From: an uncultured Acidobacteriota bacterium
Lineage (GTDB): Bacteria; Acidobacteriota; Terriglobia; Terriglobales; Acidobacteriaceae
DNA length: 64,000 nt
Assembly: GCA_903873705.1 (NCBI GenBank)
Contig: CAIQPK010000092.1
Coordinates: 91,266 to 155,265, forward strand
Direction: 5' to 3'
Below are positions 18,815-27,426 of the stretch, piece by piece; the stretch's first letter is position 1; each line of letters begins with the position of its first letter. The translations under genes and the position numbers were made by a program. Under the pieces are notes generated by a model. That model was not told the DNA's origin and did no database searches. It saw nothing but the letters and a program-made list of their open reading frames with translations.

Positions 18815-19170
18815 ACTAAAAACACGGAATGTTTCAAAAGGGCCGAAGTCCGAGATGACAGCCGAAGTGACGTGATCCGATAAATAACTCTTTTTCAATG
18901 AGTTATCGACCGACGGAAGCATCGCCGCCGAAGGTGTAGTTAAGAATGTCTAGAGACCGGGCAGGGGCAACACCTGATTGACCGTGATTACAAAGCCTAC
19001 CGGCGGTCAGGGGCCGGGACACTAATCGTTGATCGCGCTTACTTTTTCCACCCAGAAAAGAGCAACCACTCACTCATCTCTCGAACGAGCCGTTGAAACT
19101 GGGGAAACGACCGTCACGCGGAGGGTCAGGTCTGCTTTAACTTCCGGTCGACTATGGCACGTTAAGCGTT
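18815..19170. other. Intergenic region upstream of the TonB receptor
   Basis: I see no gene. An inverted repeat, ATAACTC (18884-18890) with GAGTTAT (18900-18906), lies about 70 bp upstream of the -35 of the receptor promoter and could be an operator. Nothing else stands out. Confidence 0.4.
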
Positions 19171-19198
19171 TCCGGCCAGGATGTTACTCCTGGCCGGA
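19171..19198 (-). terminator. Strong hairpin after the 119-aa gene
   Basis: TCCGGCCAGGA (19171-19181) and TCCTGGCCGGA (19188-19198) form a perfect 11-bp GC-rich stem with a 6-base loop, 34 bp after the stop of the minus-strand gene ending at 19233. No T-tract follows, so it may be a stability element or a Rho-assisted terminator. Confidence 0.5.
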
Positions 19199-19232
19199 TT
19201 GACGCCTACCGATTTACGGACTGGCAGGCCTA

Positions 19233-19592
19233 CTAAGCTGCCTTTGTCGCGCTGTCCGCCGAGATCACCATCATCCCGTGTATCTCCGAGACTTCACCCG
19301 TGATCGTAGCGCTGAGCCCAAGAAAATCGATGATCCTAGCATTGTTGTCGGCGGCAAGGCCACCGATGATCTGGTAACACTTGCCGTCGGAGGTGACGAT
19401 GGCGGCAGGCATGCCTTCCCACTTCACGGAAGCGCGCGCCTCGCCCAGACGCTGATCCAAGCCGCCTCCTCGACGTCCCTGGTTCTGCCCGTAGTAGGAA
19501 ATTGAAACGACTTTTCCCGTCACGGTCTGAGTTGAAGGTGCGGGCAAAGCCGCATTCAAGGCGCCGATGAACTTTGCAAACGAAGACAACAT
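19233..19592 (-). CDS. Small protein of unknown function, predicted all-beta
   Basis: This 119-residue protein has a good ribosome-binding site (AAAGGA) before ATG 19592. After a short N-terminal helix (MLSSFAKFIGALNAALPAPS) it consists of beta-prone segments: TVTGKVVSISYY, MPAAIVTSDGKCYQIIGG, GLSATITGEVSEIHGMMVIS. The pattern resembles small OB-fold or barrel proteins that bind a ligand or partner. A glycine/arginine-rich loop (QGRRGGGLDQRLGE) separates the first strands. No clear Sec or Tat signal is present, although the N-terminus is mildly hydrophobic. It starts 21 bp after the stop of the MmgE/PrpD gene and must be in the same transcript, so it may be an accessory subunit or chaperone for that enzyme. 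I do not recognise the family. Confidence 0.75.
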   Translation of the reverse strand: MLSSFAKFIGALNAALPAPSTQTVTGKVVSISYYGQNQGRRGGGLDQRLGEARASVKWEGMPAAIVTSDGKCYQIIGGLAADNNARIIDFLGLSATITGEVSEIHGMMVISADSATKAA

Positions 19593-19613
19593 CGTAAGAG
19601 TCCTTTCTCGAGA

Positions 19614-21245
19614 TTACAGGGGTTTCGGTTGACCAAACGTTGCCAACGACTTGATAGCATCGCCGAAATTCTTCACGGCGCTCAGGTTCGACCAGAGCTT
19701 GTAAGCCTGGTCCCGCTGGGCGTTAGTCACCTTCTTGAACGCGCATGCCTTGTTCCATTTGGCTACGATTTCTTCCGGCGTGAAGTTGACGAAGTCAGGC
19801 AGTTGCAGGTCCCGCACACCGTTGTAAGTGTCGAACGCCTTTACTTCGCCGGAGTTCTTCGTAATGGTGAGACGACCTACGCCGAGACCCTGCCAACCTC
19901 GTACAGGCGACATGGTGGTTTTCGCCATCAGGGCGCGGGCGGCGGGATCGTTCACCTTCGTCATGTCGTTGAAGGAGTCCATGTAGACGTCGCCCTCGAT
20001 CAACGCGCGCGCAATGATGTACGGCTCGCTGTGATCGGAGGTTTCGCGGTTGGTGGGATCCCACTTGGGCGCGTCGCAGATTTCTTCCCACACCGAGTAG
20101 GAGGTCTCCCAGTGGATCCAGGCCACCTCTTCCGGCTTTACCCACGCGCGAACGTCCGGCATCATGCGCAGAATGCCCTGCGAGGACGCCTCCGATGGAC
20201 GGCGCTTGAACCAGTTGCGCTCGATCGCCATGCCGTCAGTGCGTTTGGGCAAGGTGAACGGGCGGCCCATGCCGTTGGCGTCCACACCACCACCGCCGTC
20301 GCCGCCGACCGTGCGGCCGGCCTGGCTTGCCCAGAAGCCGCCACGGCCTTCGAAGGGCTGCGGTGGCCCGGTCATGCCCTCCTTGGCCAAAATCGCAGCC
20401 CATACGCCGCACTTCGCGGACTCGGCACTGCGTGTGCCCTTCCACATCGACAGTGCGCCAACGCCCTTGTTCAGAGCGATGTGCGGGGTGAGGGCGATCG
20501 ACAGGGCGTTGGCAAGGCGATCTTCGTCCAGCCCCATCAACTTGCCCGCAACCATGGCCGCGATGACCGACTCGCCGCCACACGGAACGGACGCAACCTC
20601 GTAACCCACCACGATGGCTTCCATCACCTGCGCGCCGGTGCAATTGAGCGCTTCGCCCAGCGCCAGCGCCGCCGGAATCAGCGTGCTGACGTGACCGCCT
20701 TCGGCGTTATCGTCGAAGTCGACTTCACGGATGAGGCAGCCGTTGGCGAACGTGGCGAGTTCTGGCGTGGTCTGGACTCCGTAGCCCAGGACGGTGCACT
20801 TCAACGTGGTCGGTGCCGCATGCTTAGCGACACGGGCCGCGATGCGGCAGTTCTCTTCTTCAAAGCCGGCAATCAGCGAAGCCATCGAGTCGATCATCGT
20901 CTCGTCAAAGCGCTTCTTAGCTGCAGGGGTCACGTCCGACTCCTTGAAACCGTGGACCCAGCTGACGATCTTCCTGGTCGTATCGTCCATCGGGCCATTA
21001 CCGTGGAGACGATTCGCCGTATTTTTGTAGCCAATCCCGGTAAAGGGAGCAATGTCGCCGGCCGGTCGGGATGAACCCGGCGCGGGGCGCGATCTTTCCC
21101 CTCGACCTTCTTGCGCCCCAGCCATCGGTGCCATCGCTGCCATACCGACGGCGGTGGCGCCAAACTTCATCAATTCACGGCGGTCAAGGTGGAGTTCGGG
21201 TCCACCTTGATCCGCGCTCAAAATATTCCGGTCTTCATTGTTCAC
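19614..21245 (-). CDS. Tat-exported MmgE/PrpD family protein
   Basis: I chose GTG 21245 (543 residues) because AAGAGGAGG lies 7 bases upstream; an upstream start at 21308 would include this ribosome-binding site in the coding sequence. The N-terminus has the twin-arginine motif LDRRELMKFGATAVGMAAM. The body matches MmgE/PrpD, the family of 2-methylcitrate dehydratase and cis-aconitate decarboxylase: MIDSMASLIAGFEEENCRIA, EVDFDDNAEGGHVSTLIPA and ALNCTGAQVMEAIVVGYEV. Typical members are cytoplasmic dehydratases or decarboxylases of tricarboxylic or 2-hydroxy acids, so an exported form is unusual. It is followed by the 119-aa gene. A periplasmic lyase or dehydratase step in the same pathway as the ThDP enzyme and PQQ dehydrogenase is the likely role, by context only. 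Confidence 0.85.
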   Translation of the reverse strand: MNNEDRNILSADQGGPELHLDRRELMKFGATAVGMAAMAPMAGAQEGRGERSRPAPGSSRPAGDIAPFTGIGYKNTANRLHGNGPMDDTTRKIVSWVHGFKESDVTPAAKKRFDETMIDSMASLIAGFEEENCRIAARVAKHAAPTTLKCTVLGYGVQTTPELATFANGCLIREVDFDDNAEGGHVSTLIPAALALGEALNCTGAQVMEAIVVGYEVASVPCGGESVIAAMVAGKLMGLDEDRLANALSIALTPHIALNKGVGALSMWKGTRSAESAKCGVWAAILAKEGMTGPPQPFEGRGGFWASQAGRTVGGDGGGGVDANGMGRPFTLPKRTDGMAIERNWFKRRPSEASSQGILRMMPDVRAWVKPEEVAWIHWETSYSVWEEICDAPKWDPTNRETSDHSEPYIIARALIEGDVYMDSFNDMTKVNDPAARALMAKTTMSPVRGWQGLGVGRLTITKNSGEVKAFDTYNGVRDLQLPDFVNFTPEEIVAKWNKACAFKKVTNAQRDQAYKLWSNLSAVKNFGDAIKSLATFGQPKPL

Positions 21246-21855
21246 TGCGATGCCTCCTCTTACGTCCACTTTCAAAATGCTGGTTTTTAGCCAGGTTATT
21301 GCGACCATGCTTTCGCAATGCCGATAAGTATCTCGACCAGGAAATCAATCGCGAGATAAGGCTGGAGTGGGGTCAAGACCCCTGTCTATGGCAAGGACCT
21401 TCTCATTCACTTGAAGCCACGCCATTGTGCTCAAACGAATCGGCATTGGCTGTGTGTGATGCCGTGGCATCGAAACATAGAGACCAATAAATTGTCAACA
21501 CAGAGCAGGCTTACAGCCCATGGTTCAACAAAAGTAGGATCACCCTTCGGGCTAAAGAGGAAGACCGGTGACTACGGCGTCGTACCAACAACTCGAACGA
21601 GTAAGAATGCTGCGTTGCAAACGGCGAACAAACGTTGCGCTACCTTCAAGCAACACAATATTTTCATAACTTCGGATGGCACGATTGCGAATACAACATG
21701 CGGCAGTGGCAATCCGTACCAGCACCGCGGCATGCTTGAGTCGGGAGTACCCTTTCAGAACATGCGTCGCACGCCCACTTCCGTGCTCAGTATGGCCACC
21801 GGCTACTGGCTCAACCCCATGGGCCCGCTGAACGGGATGCCATGCTACTGCCAAG
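21246..21855. other. Long intergenic region upstream of the MmgE/PrpD gene
   Basis: About 600 bp with no gene I can support. The plus-strand frame at 21411-21872 lacks a ribosome-binding site, domain or protein-like composition. A minus-strand TTGACA is at 21493-21498 but has no convincing -10 at normal spacing. The right end carries the terminator of the PQQ dehydrogenase gene. Confidence 0.55.
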
Positions 21856-21912
21856 GAAAAACCTCTTACTGACGGCAATCCCTTTTCTGGGAATTTCCGT
21901 CGGTAAGAGGTT
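21856..21912 (-). terminator. Rho-independent terminator of the PQQ dehydrogenase gene
   Basis: AACCTCTTAC (21860-21869) pairs with GTAAGAGGTT (21903-21912), and the stem continues with mismatches through GACGG/CCGTC. On the minus strand the hairpin runs into TTTTTCC. It starts 20 bases after the stop at 21933. Confidence 0.8.
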
Positions 21913-21932
21913 GGGTTTAGTTTGCAGGTGCG

Positions 21933-24047
21933 TTATTTACTGTTGGGTAGCGAAAACGCGATATATTCGCCAGTGTAGTCACCACCGCCTACCGCGACGA
22001 TGATGTACTGTTTTCCATCTACCGAATAAGTAACAGGATTGCCGCTTTGCTGGGCGGGAAGATAGACCGCTCCTACCTGCTTACCCGTCAGCTTGTCATA
22101 GGCGCGAAGCATAGCGCCGCGCGGGTGGTCCGGGGTCGTCGTAACCTGCGGATCGCCCATAATGACGAGTGTCTTGGTAACCAGCGGACCAACGTTTCCG
22201 CTTTGACCGGTCTTAGGGATGTTGACGCCCTTGAGTGCGGGGCTATTGCGGATCGCATCGGGAGTGTCGCCGTGGGGTGTCTTCCAGAGCAACTCACCCT
22301 TGTCTAGTCCGATAGCTGAGAGGACGCCATAGGGCGGCTTCAGCATCGGTATGCCGTCAACAGCGGTGACCGCCCGGAAGGCATTGGGTGGGATGGGGGG
22401 CGCCTTCTTCAACGCTGCATCCACACGCGCCTGCTGTTCGGCCGACATCGTACCTGCACCGGTGGTGATGCGGAAGGGGGTTCCTACCGTACCGTTGAGG
22501 TAAGTCATGTCTGAATAGCCATCAGGAGGAGCGACGAGACCAACCAGGTTAGCGTTTTCCACCGCGGGAGCGAAAACGATGTGCAGTTCAGGATCATAAG
22601 CGGCGCCTGTCCAATTGGTGCCGCCGGCGGCCGTGCTCATCAACAAGGTGGCGGCTGGGCCGTCGTAGGTGCTGACGACGGGAGGCGTGAACATCGGCCC
22701 ACGCTTGTAGTGTGCGGCGAGCTCAACAGCCTTCTTGTGCAACTCCGGAGTGAGATCCGTCAGCTCATCATCGGTAGCATCGTGCCTTCCGTATGCGGGC
22801 GGTTTGCTCGGAACGGGCTGTGTCGGCGAGTACCATTCGCCCGGGGTGTCGCCCTTGGGAACCGGCTTTTCGTCGATAGGCCACACGGGCTTTCCGGTAA
22901 CGCGATCAAAGACGAACAGGAAGGATTCCTTGGTGGGCTGAGCGACGGCCTTGATCGGCTTGCCGTCGACAACGATGTCAGTGAGGATCGGCGGCGCGGA
23001 GATGTCGTAGTCCCACATATCGTGGTGAACGAGCTGGTAGTACCACTTGCGCTTGCCCGTATGAATATCTACGCAAACCAGGCTGTTCCCAAAGAGGGTG
23101 TTGCCGGGCCGTGAGCCGCCGTAGTTGTCGTTGGTGGGCTGTTCGACGGGCAGGTAAACCAGCCCGAGTTCGGGATCGGCCGTGATGCCCGCCCACACGC
23201 CGGTGTTGCCGTTGACGTCTGCGGAGTTGTTCAGCCAGGTGTCGTAGCCGAACTCGCCTTTGCTGGGGATGGTGTTGAACTGCCAGAGCATCTTGCCGGT
23301 GCGGACGTCGAAGCCGCGGGCGATGCCCTTGGTGTTTTCGTGGCTTACCGGCGTTCCGCCATCCTTGAAGGCGGAGCCGATCAGGATCACGTTGTCGGCG
23401 ACGATGGGCGCGGCGTGCAAGCCGATTTCGCCCGTTTTCATATCGATCTGCTTGCCGAGGCCGTGGACGACGCCGACCTTCATATCGACGATGCCATTCT
23501 TGCCAAAGGTGGGGATGGGCTGGCCGGTCTTCGCATTGAGCTCGACGAGTTGGTACCCAATCGTGACGAGGATGATGCGTTCGTCACCCTTACCATCGGT
23601 CCAGTAGCCGAGGCCGCGACCGGAAAGGTTACGCGGCGAGTTCAGGGCGCGATCGCCTTCGTCGAGACCGTAGGCCCACTTCAGTTCGCCGGTCTTCGCG
23701 TCGAGCGCAATGGCATCGCGGCGGGTGCCGGCGGTGGTGTAGACCGTTCCGTTGATCTCAAGAGGGGAACCTTCCAGCTTGTACTCCGGGCGAGGACCAA
23801 AGTTGTTCGTCTTGAGACGCCACGCCACGGTGAGCTTACTGAAGTTGGAAGCGTCGATCTGAGCTAACGGCGAGTAGCGGGTACCCGCATCGTCGGCGAA
23901 GTAGGTAGGCCAGTCTCCCTTAGCTACTGAAGGCTGCGCGCTCTGAGTTGATGACTGCGCTCCGACTTGCCCCCCAAGTCCCGTTCCCGCCAGCGCAACT
24001 AATGCGACGAAGCTGAATAACTCCGTCCGCAGCCTTGATGTTGACAT
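21933..24047 (-). CDS. Secreted PQQ-dependent dehydrogenase (quinoprotein, eight-bladed propeller)
   Basis: This 704-residue protein has a signal peptide in the first ~32 residues (SFVALVALAGTGLGGQVGAQ) and a good ribosome-binding site (AAAGGAAA). The mature part is a PQQ beta-propeller of the quinoprotein glucose dehydrogenase type: GDWPTYFADDAGTRYSPLAQ at the start, the repeat tryptophan motifs TGELKWAYG, TGKMLWQFN and KGELLWKTP, and HHDMWDYDISAPPIL. It ends with PVTYSVDGKQYIIVAVGGG. There is neither an N-terminal membrane anchor (as in Gcd) nor a haem CXXCH (as in quinohaemoproteins), so it is soluble and needs a separate electron acceptor, perhaps the cytochrome c at 12741. Substrates of the family are sugars, alcohols or polyols. 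It has its own promoter, with a leader of about 390 nt, and a clear terminator. Confidence 0.9.
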   Translation of the reverse strand: MSTSRLRTELFSFVALVALAGTGLGGQVGAQSSTQSAQPSVAKGDWPTYFADDAGTRYSPLAQIDASNFSKLTVAWRLKTNNFGPRPEYKLEGSPLEINGTVYTTAGTRRDAIALDAKTGELKWAYGLDEGDRALNSPRNLSGRGLGYWTDGKGDERIILVTIGYQLVELNAKTGQPIPTFGKNGIVDMKVGVVHGLGKQIDMKTGEIGLHAAPIVADNVILIGSAFKDGGTPVSHENTKGIARGFDVRTGKMLWQFNTIPSKGEFGYDTWLNNSADVNGNTGVWAGITADPELGLVYLPVEQPTNDNYGGSRPGNTLFGNSLVCVDIHTGKRKWYYQLVHHDMWDYDISAPPILTDIVVDGKPIKAVAQPTKESFLFVFDRVTGKPVWPIDEKPVPKGDTPGEWYSPTQPVPSKPPAYGRHDATDDELTDLTPELHKKAVELAAHYKRGPMFTPPVVSTYDGPAATLLMSTAAGGTNWTGAAYDPELHIVFAPAVENANLVGLVAPPDGYSDMTYLNGTVGTPFRITTGAGTMSAEQQARVDAALKKAPPIPPNAFRAVTAVDGIPMLKPPYGVLSAIGLDKGELLWKTPHGDTPDAIRNSPALKGVNIPKTGQSGNVGPLVTKTLVIMGDPQVTTTPDHPRGAMLRAYDKLTGKQVGAVYLPAQQSGNPVTYSVDGKQYIIVAVGGGDYTGEYIAFSLPNSK

Positions 24048-24430
24048 GTGTATTTCCTTTCTTACCGCAAATGAGTTTACTTGAAAATTGGTAAAGGGCG
24101 GTGTCCTGGGTCACAACCTGCCGCGGACTCGGGCGGCGCCTGCGCCCGGAAGCGCGAACGCGGAAGTGCCGCATGTTTTAGCCGGTCTGCAGGCCAAGGC
24201 CTGCGCCAAAAACGAGGGGTATCTCCCCAGCGTGTCGCTCATATGAAATCGAATTTCCTTCACTGCACTCGTCGAAATTTCAGAAAAGCTACCGCCAGCA
24301 GTCGTATCGGACATTTTTCGAAAACGTGAAATGGACCTACTTCTGTTGAACGGTTTTGGACAAGGCTGGGCGTCTCTTTATTTGTATTCAAGGGTTTCCC
24401 GCGCTAGCGGTCCCCGGACTGGGCACTTTG

Positions 24431-24471
24431 GGTACTGCAACCCTATATATCTCCAGCGGTTTTCTTGTCAA
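24431..24471 (-). promoter_or_regulatory. Promoter module of the PQQ dehydrogenase gene (copy A of a shared element)
   Basis: On the minus strand TTGACA (24466-24471) is followed after 16 bp by TATATA (24444-24449), then GGGT and GTACC. The same arrangement, TTGACAAGAAAA - 9 bp - ATATATAGGGT - 4 bp - GTACC, recurs on the plus strand at 25594-25634; 32 of 41 positions match. Transcription would start near 24435, about 390 nt before the PQQ gene. Confidence 0.65.
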
Positions 24472-24890
24472 CAGTTTCGGCATTCAGCGGAATTATGCGC
24501 TCTTTCCTGTTGAGGTCTGCCTGCGGCGTCAGCGGGGAGGCCTGATCCGGGCGGACACCAAGGCAAACGGCACCCGCGCTGGAACGACATCACACGTTAC
24601 CGCTTCGACCTTAGCGGAGGTAACTCATGGGCTTAGCGGAGGGCGACCAGAGGACGAAGCGCCGCGTGAGTGAGACTTGTGGACGCGACGGGCTGTTGCG
24701 GTATATACCGGTTGGGCTTTTGCTAACGTCGCGAACCCGTAGCCGATAGGCGAAGGCAATAAGATCAGCAGGCTCGGCTAAAGCGAGTTACTTGTGCGAA
24801 ATGGATCTTCAACTGGGAAGTATTGAAGCTTGACTCGCGAGCACGGTGCCTTGATATTTATTCAGCAATTCAGAAAGCGGAGGAATCGGA
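24472..24890. other. Intergenic region upstream of the cupin gene, with a 12-bp palindrome
   Basis: I see no gene in these ~420 bp. CGGTATATACCG at 24699-24710 is a perfect 12-bp palindrome that could be an operator or overlap a -10 box (TATATA) for the cupin gene; TTGTGG at 24677 is a poor -35 at long spacing. The rest is unassigned. Confidence 0.4.
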
Positions 24891-25475
24891 ATGCAAAAGG
24901 CCGTTCAGAAGTTAGCTCTATTGACTTTGTCGGGGACCCTGGCTTACTCACAGACGGCTACACCCCCAGCGGCTACGCCTGCATCCCGTCCTACTGCGGC
25001 CACCTACATTACCAAGGATGATGTGGACGCCGTCCTGAAGTCGCAACCGCTGGGTGATCACGACATCAAGAGTGTGGATGTAGGCAAGTTGAACCTCTCC
25101 GTGGGCGTTGTCAGCCGCGCCGCGAGCAAGCCCAGCGCCGATGGATCGGTGAATGTTCTTGCCCATCACCATCAAACCGAGACTTACATCATCATCGAGG
25201 GGTCGGGAACTCTGGTAACAGGCGGCGACACCTACGATGGCAGGGAGACGCCACCAACTTCCATGATGTACACCACCTACAACGGACCAACGACGCAGGG
25301 AAAGACGAAGAACGGTGTGCGCCGTGTGGTCAATGTCGGCGACATTGTTATCATCCCGCCCGACGTGAATCACGGATGGGCGGAGATTCCGGTCCACGTC
25401 ACTTACCTGAGCGTTCGGCCCGATCCGGATCGGCAGCTGCCTGCGGGTTATGTCTTCCCTGCCCTGCGTAAGTAG
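24891..25475 (+). CDS. Secreted cupin-domain protein
   Basis: This 194-residue protein has a Sec signal peptide (MQKAVQKLALLTLSGTLAYS) and a Pro/Ala-rich linker, then a single cupin barrel. The two cupin motifs are clear: HHHQTETYIIIEGSG (motif 1, His residues plus Glu) and GDIVIIPPDVNHGW (motif 2, with its Pro and His). Together they give the 3-His-1-Glu metal site. GGAGGA lies in front of ATG 24891. Single-domain cupins include dioxygenases, isomerases and sugar or small-molecule binders; the substrate cannot be told. It lies between the two divergent promoter modules of this cluster and encodes yet another exported protein, so it probably serves the same pathway. Confidence 0.85.
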   Translation: MQKAVQKLALLTLSGTLAYSQTATPPAATPASRPTAATYITKDDVDAVLKSQPLGDHDIKSVDVGKLNLSVGVVSRAASKPSADGSVNVLAHHHQTETYIIIEGSGTLVTGGDTYDGRETPPTSMMYTTYNGPTTQGKTKNGVRRVVNVGDIVIIPPDVNHGWAEIPVHVTYLSVRPDPDRQLPAGYVFPALRK

Positions 25476-25593
25476 CCGGTGGTTAGCCCGAACGATGGCC
25501 TGGTCACGCTACCTTCAAAGACGCGCGGTTAAGGAATTCCGGTGTCCACGCGGCCCCCGTTCAAGGGGTCTATTGGCCTTCCCAAAAATATCA

Positions 25594-25634
25594 TTGACAA
25601 GAAAATCTTTGAACATATATAGGGTACGGGTACC
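25594..25634 (+). promoter_or_regulatory. Promoter module of the propeller gene (copy B of the shared element)
   Basis: TTGACA (25594-25599), 16-bp spacer, TATATA (25616-25621), then GGGT and GTACC. It matches copy A at 24431-24471 in sequence and spacing. The start would be near 25628, giving a leader of about 325 nt before the gene at 25952. Confidence 0.65.
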
Positions 25635-25951
25635 GCAATACATATTCTCACCGCAATCGCAGAGCTTGCGGTGTTCCTGGTTCTCTCCCGAGGCCATCAC
25701 CCTTTCCCACACTCATGTGAGGGAGCGATGGTTGCCATGATCAAAGCCAACCGCATGAAACAGACCTGACGCCGCCAGTGAGACGGTATAGTTTCACGAG
25801 CGGAAGAGAACCATGAGAGTGGCCGGACCGTGTAGAGAATGGAAGAGGCGTCATCCAGGGCGCAGCAGTGCTAATGAAGATATAGTTTCATCGTGACGAA
25901 GCAGGGCCACTCAACAAGCGCCAACAGCAGGGACATGGAGGAAGTGACGGA
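25635..25951 (+). other. Long structured leader of the propeller gene
   Basis: This stretch between promoter copy B and the start codon contains no gene. It has a hairpin, CACCGCAA (25649-25656) with TTGCGGTG (25666-25673), and two copies of TATAGTTTCA, near 25788 and 25880, about 92 bp apart. No known riboswitch class is recognised. Confidence 0.4.
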
Positions 25952-27292
25952 ATGAATCGCAAGATGATGGATAAGGTAAGTACGATCGCACTGGTAGCCG
26001 CTTTTGGCGCCGGCGTAACGCCATTGGTGGCGCAGACCCCGGCAGCCAAGGCTCCCGCAGCCAAAGCTCCGGCTAAGGCGATGGCAGCCAAGAGCGGCGA
26101 CATCATGGTGCCGAAGTTTGAGGCGGACCCCTATTGGCCCAAGCCGCTGCCGAATGGCTGGGTGCTCGGCATGACGATCGGCGTGGCCGTCGATCCGAAA
26201 GACAACGTGTGGATCGTTCATCGTCCTGCGGCACTCGACGCCAAGGAATCCTACGGCAAGCGCGGTGAAGGTGTCTGCTGCTCAGCAGCACCCGACGTTC
26301 TGGAGTTCGATAAGCTGGGCAACCTGATTCGGCACTGGGGCAAGGATCCCGGGCACGACTGGCCAGCCTCGAATCACGGCATCCTGATCGATAAAGACGG
26401 CAACGTCTGGTTGGGCGCCAACGCCAACCGTGCCCCGAGCGCTGACCCGGGAAGCAAGCAGCAGTACGAGTCGGTCGGGAGCGGTTATAAGACACTCGCC
26501 GCGCCAGTTGATCCTGAAGCCCCTGCCGGATCGGGAGCCTACCACGATAGCTTCGTCCTGAAGTTCAGCCCCGACGGGAAGTTTCTCGGCGAGATCGGCA
26601 AGGCTTACGGAAGCAAGGGCAGCCTGGATAAAGATAACGTCCGCGGCGTAGCCCAACTACGCATTATCCCGTCGACCGGCGAGCTGTTGCTGGCCGATGG
26701 CTACGGCAACCACCGCGTTTCGCTGTGGGACACGAAGACGATGAAGATGACTCGCATGTGGGGTGCTTACGGCAAGGCGCCGACCGACCTCAACATCCCC
26801 TACTTCAACACCGAGTCTCCGCAGTTTGGTAACCCTGTGCATTGCGCTCAGCCTTCCAACGACGGCCTGATCTATGTGTGCGATCGTGAGAACAATCGCG
26901 TACAAATCTTCAAGGTTGACGGAACGTACCTGAAGCAGTTCACCGTGGAAACGATGACGCGTGGCGACGGCGCACCCTGGGAAATTGCCTTCTCCAAGGA
27001 TGCGAAGCAGAAGTTCATGTTCGTGAATGATGGCGCCAATAACCGCATCCACGTTTATGATCGCGAGTCGCTGAAGGAGCTGTACTGGTTTGGCGGCGGC
27101 GGACGGCAGCCCGGCCAGTTCTACGCGGTGCACAGCATCGACGTCGACTCCCATGGCGACCTCTTCACCACCGAGACCTATCATGGTCAGCGTGTGCAGA
27201 AGTGGGTCTTCAAGGGTATGGTACCGCTGAGCCAGTTGCTGAAGGAGCACTTCGTCGGCAATACCGAGTATGCTGTTCCCAACGTCGAGTAG
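25952..27292 (+). CDS. Secreted NHL-type beta-propeller protein
   Basis: This 446-residue protein has a signal peptide (VSTIALVAAFGAGVTPLVAQ) followed by an Ala/Pro/Lys-rich linker. The mature protein consists of repeated blades of the NHL/SMP-30 kind: GVAVDPKDNVWIVHRP, GILIDKDGNVWLGAN, ELLLADGYGNHRVSLW, DGLIYVCDRENNRVQIF, MFVNDGANNRIHVYD and SIDVDSHGDLFTTET. The pattern is close to peptidyl-alpha-hydroxyglycine lyase-like propellers and streptogramin-lyase-like proteins, but I see no proof of lyase activity. A Cys pair (GVCCSAA) lies near residue 110. GGAGGA precedes the ATG by 9 bases. It shares its promoter type with the PQQ dehydrogenase gene and is followed by a terminator. Confidence 0.85.
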   Translation: MNRKMMDKVSTIALVAAFGAGVTPLVAQTPAAKAPAAKAPAKAMAAKSGDIMVPKFEADPYWPKPLPNGWVLGMTIGVAVDPKDNVWIVHRPAALDAKESYGKRGEGVCCSAAPDVLEFDKLGNLIRHWGKDPGHDWPASNHGILIDKDGNVWLGANANRAPSADPGSKQQYESVGSGYKTLAAPVDPEAPAGSGAYHDSFVLKFSPDGKFLGEIGKAYGSKGSLDKDNVRGVAQLRIIPSTGELLLADGYGNHRVSLWDTKTMKMTRMWGAYGKAPTDLNIPYFNTESPQFGNPVHCAQPSNDGLIYVCDRENNRVQIFKVDGTYLKQFTVETMTRGDGAPWEIAFSKDAKQKFMFVNDGANNRIHVYDRESLKELYWFGGGGRQPGQFYAVHSIDVDSHGDLFTTETYHGQRVQKWVFKGMVPLSQLLKEHFVGNTEYAVPNVE

Positions 27293-27319
27293 TTGTTGCA
27301 ACGCATAATTTGAAGGTAC

Positions 27320-27371
27320 AGCTGCGATTGGGATTGGGAACACGTACCCAATTTCAATCGCAGCTTTCCTT
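27320..27371 (+). terminator. Rho-independent terminator of the propeller gene
   Basis: AGCTGCGATTG (27320-27330) pairs with CAATCGCAGCT (27355-27365). The stem continues with ATTGGG/CCCAAT inside, and the hairpin is followed by TTCCTT. It starts 27 bp after the stop codon. Confidence 0.75.
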
Positions 27372-27426
27372 AACGGCACTTCGTTGGTAGCAGTAAGTCT
27401 TTATAGAGAAATGGTGGATCGAGAAT

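Noticed and set aside
21470..21498. Promoter for the MmgE/PrpD gene with TTGACA at 21493-21498
   Set aside because: The only -10-like sequence (TATGTT) is 13 bp away, too short for a sigma70 promoter.
21411..21872. 153-residue open frame on the plus strand between the MmgE/PrpD and PQQ dehydrogenase genes
   Set aside because: No ribosome-binding site, no domain, Cys/His/Trp-rich composition unlike real proteins here, and its 3' end lies inside the terminator of the PQQ gene.
24356..24673. 105-residue open frame on the plus strand before the cupin gene
   Set aside because: It runs through the minus-strand promoter copy A and shows no motif or ribosome-binding site.
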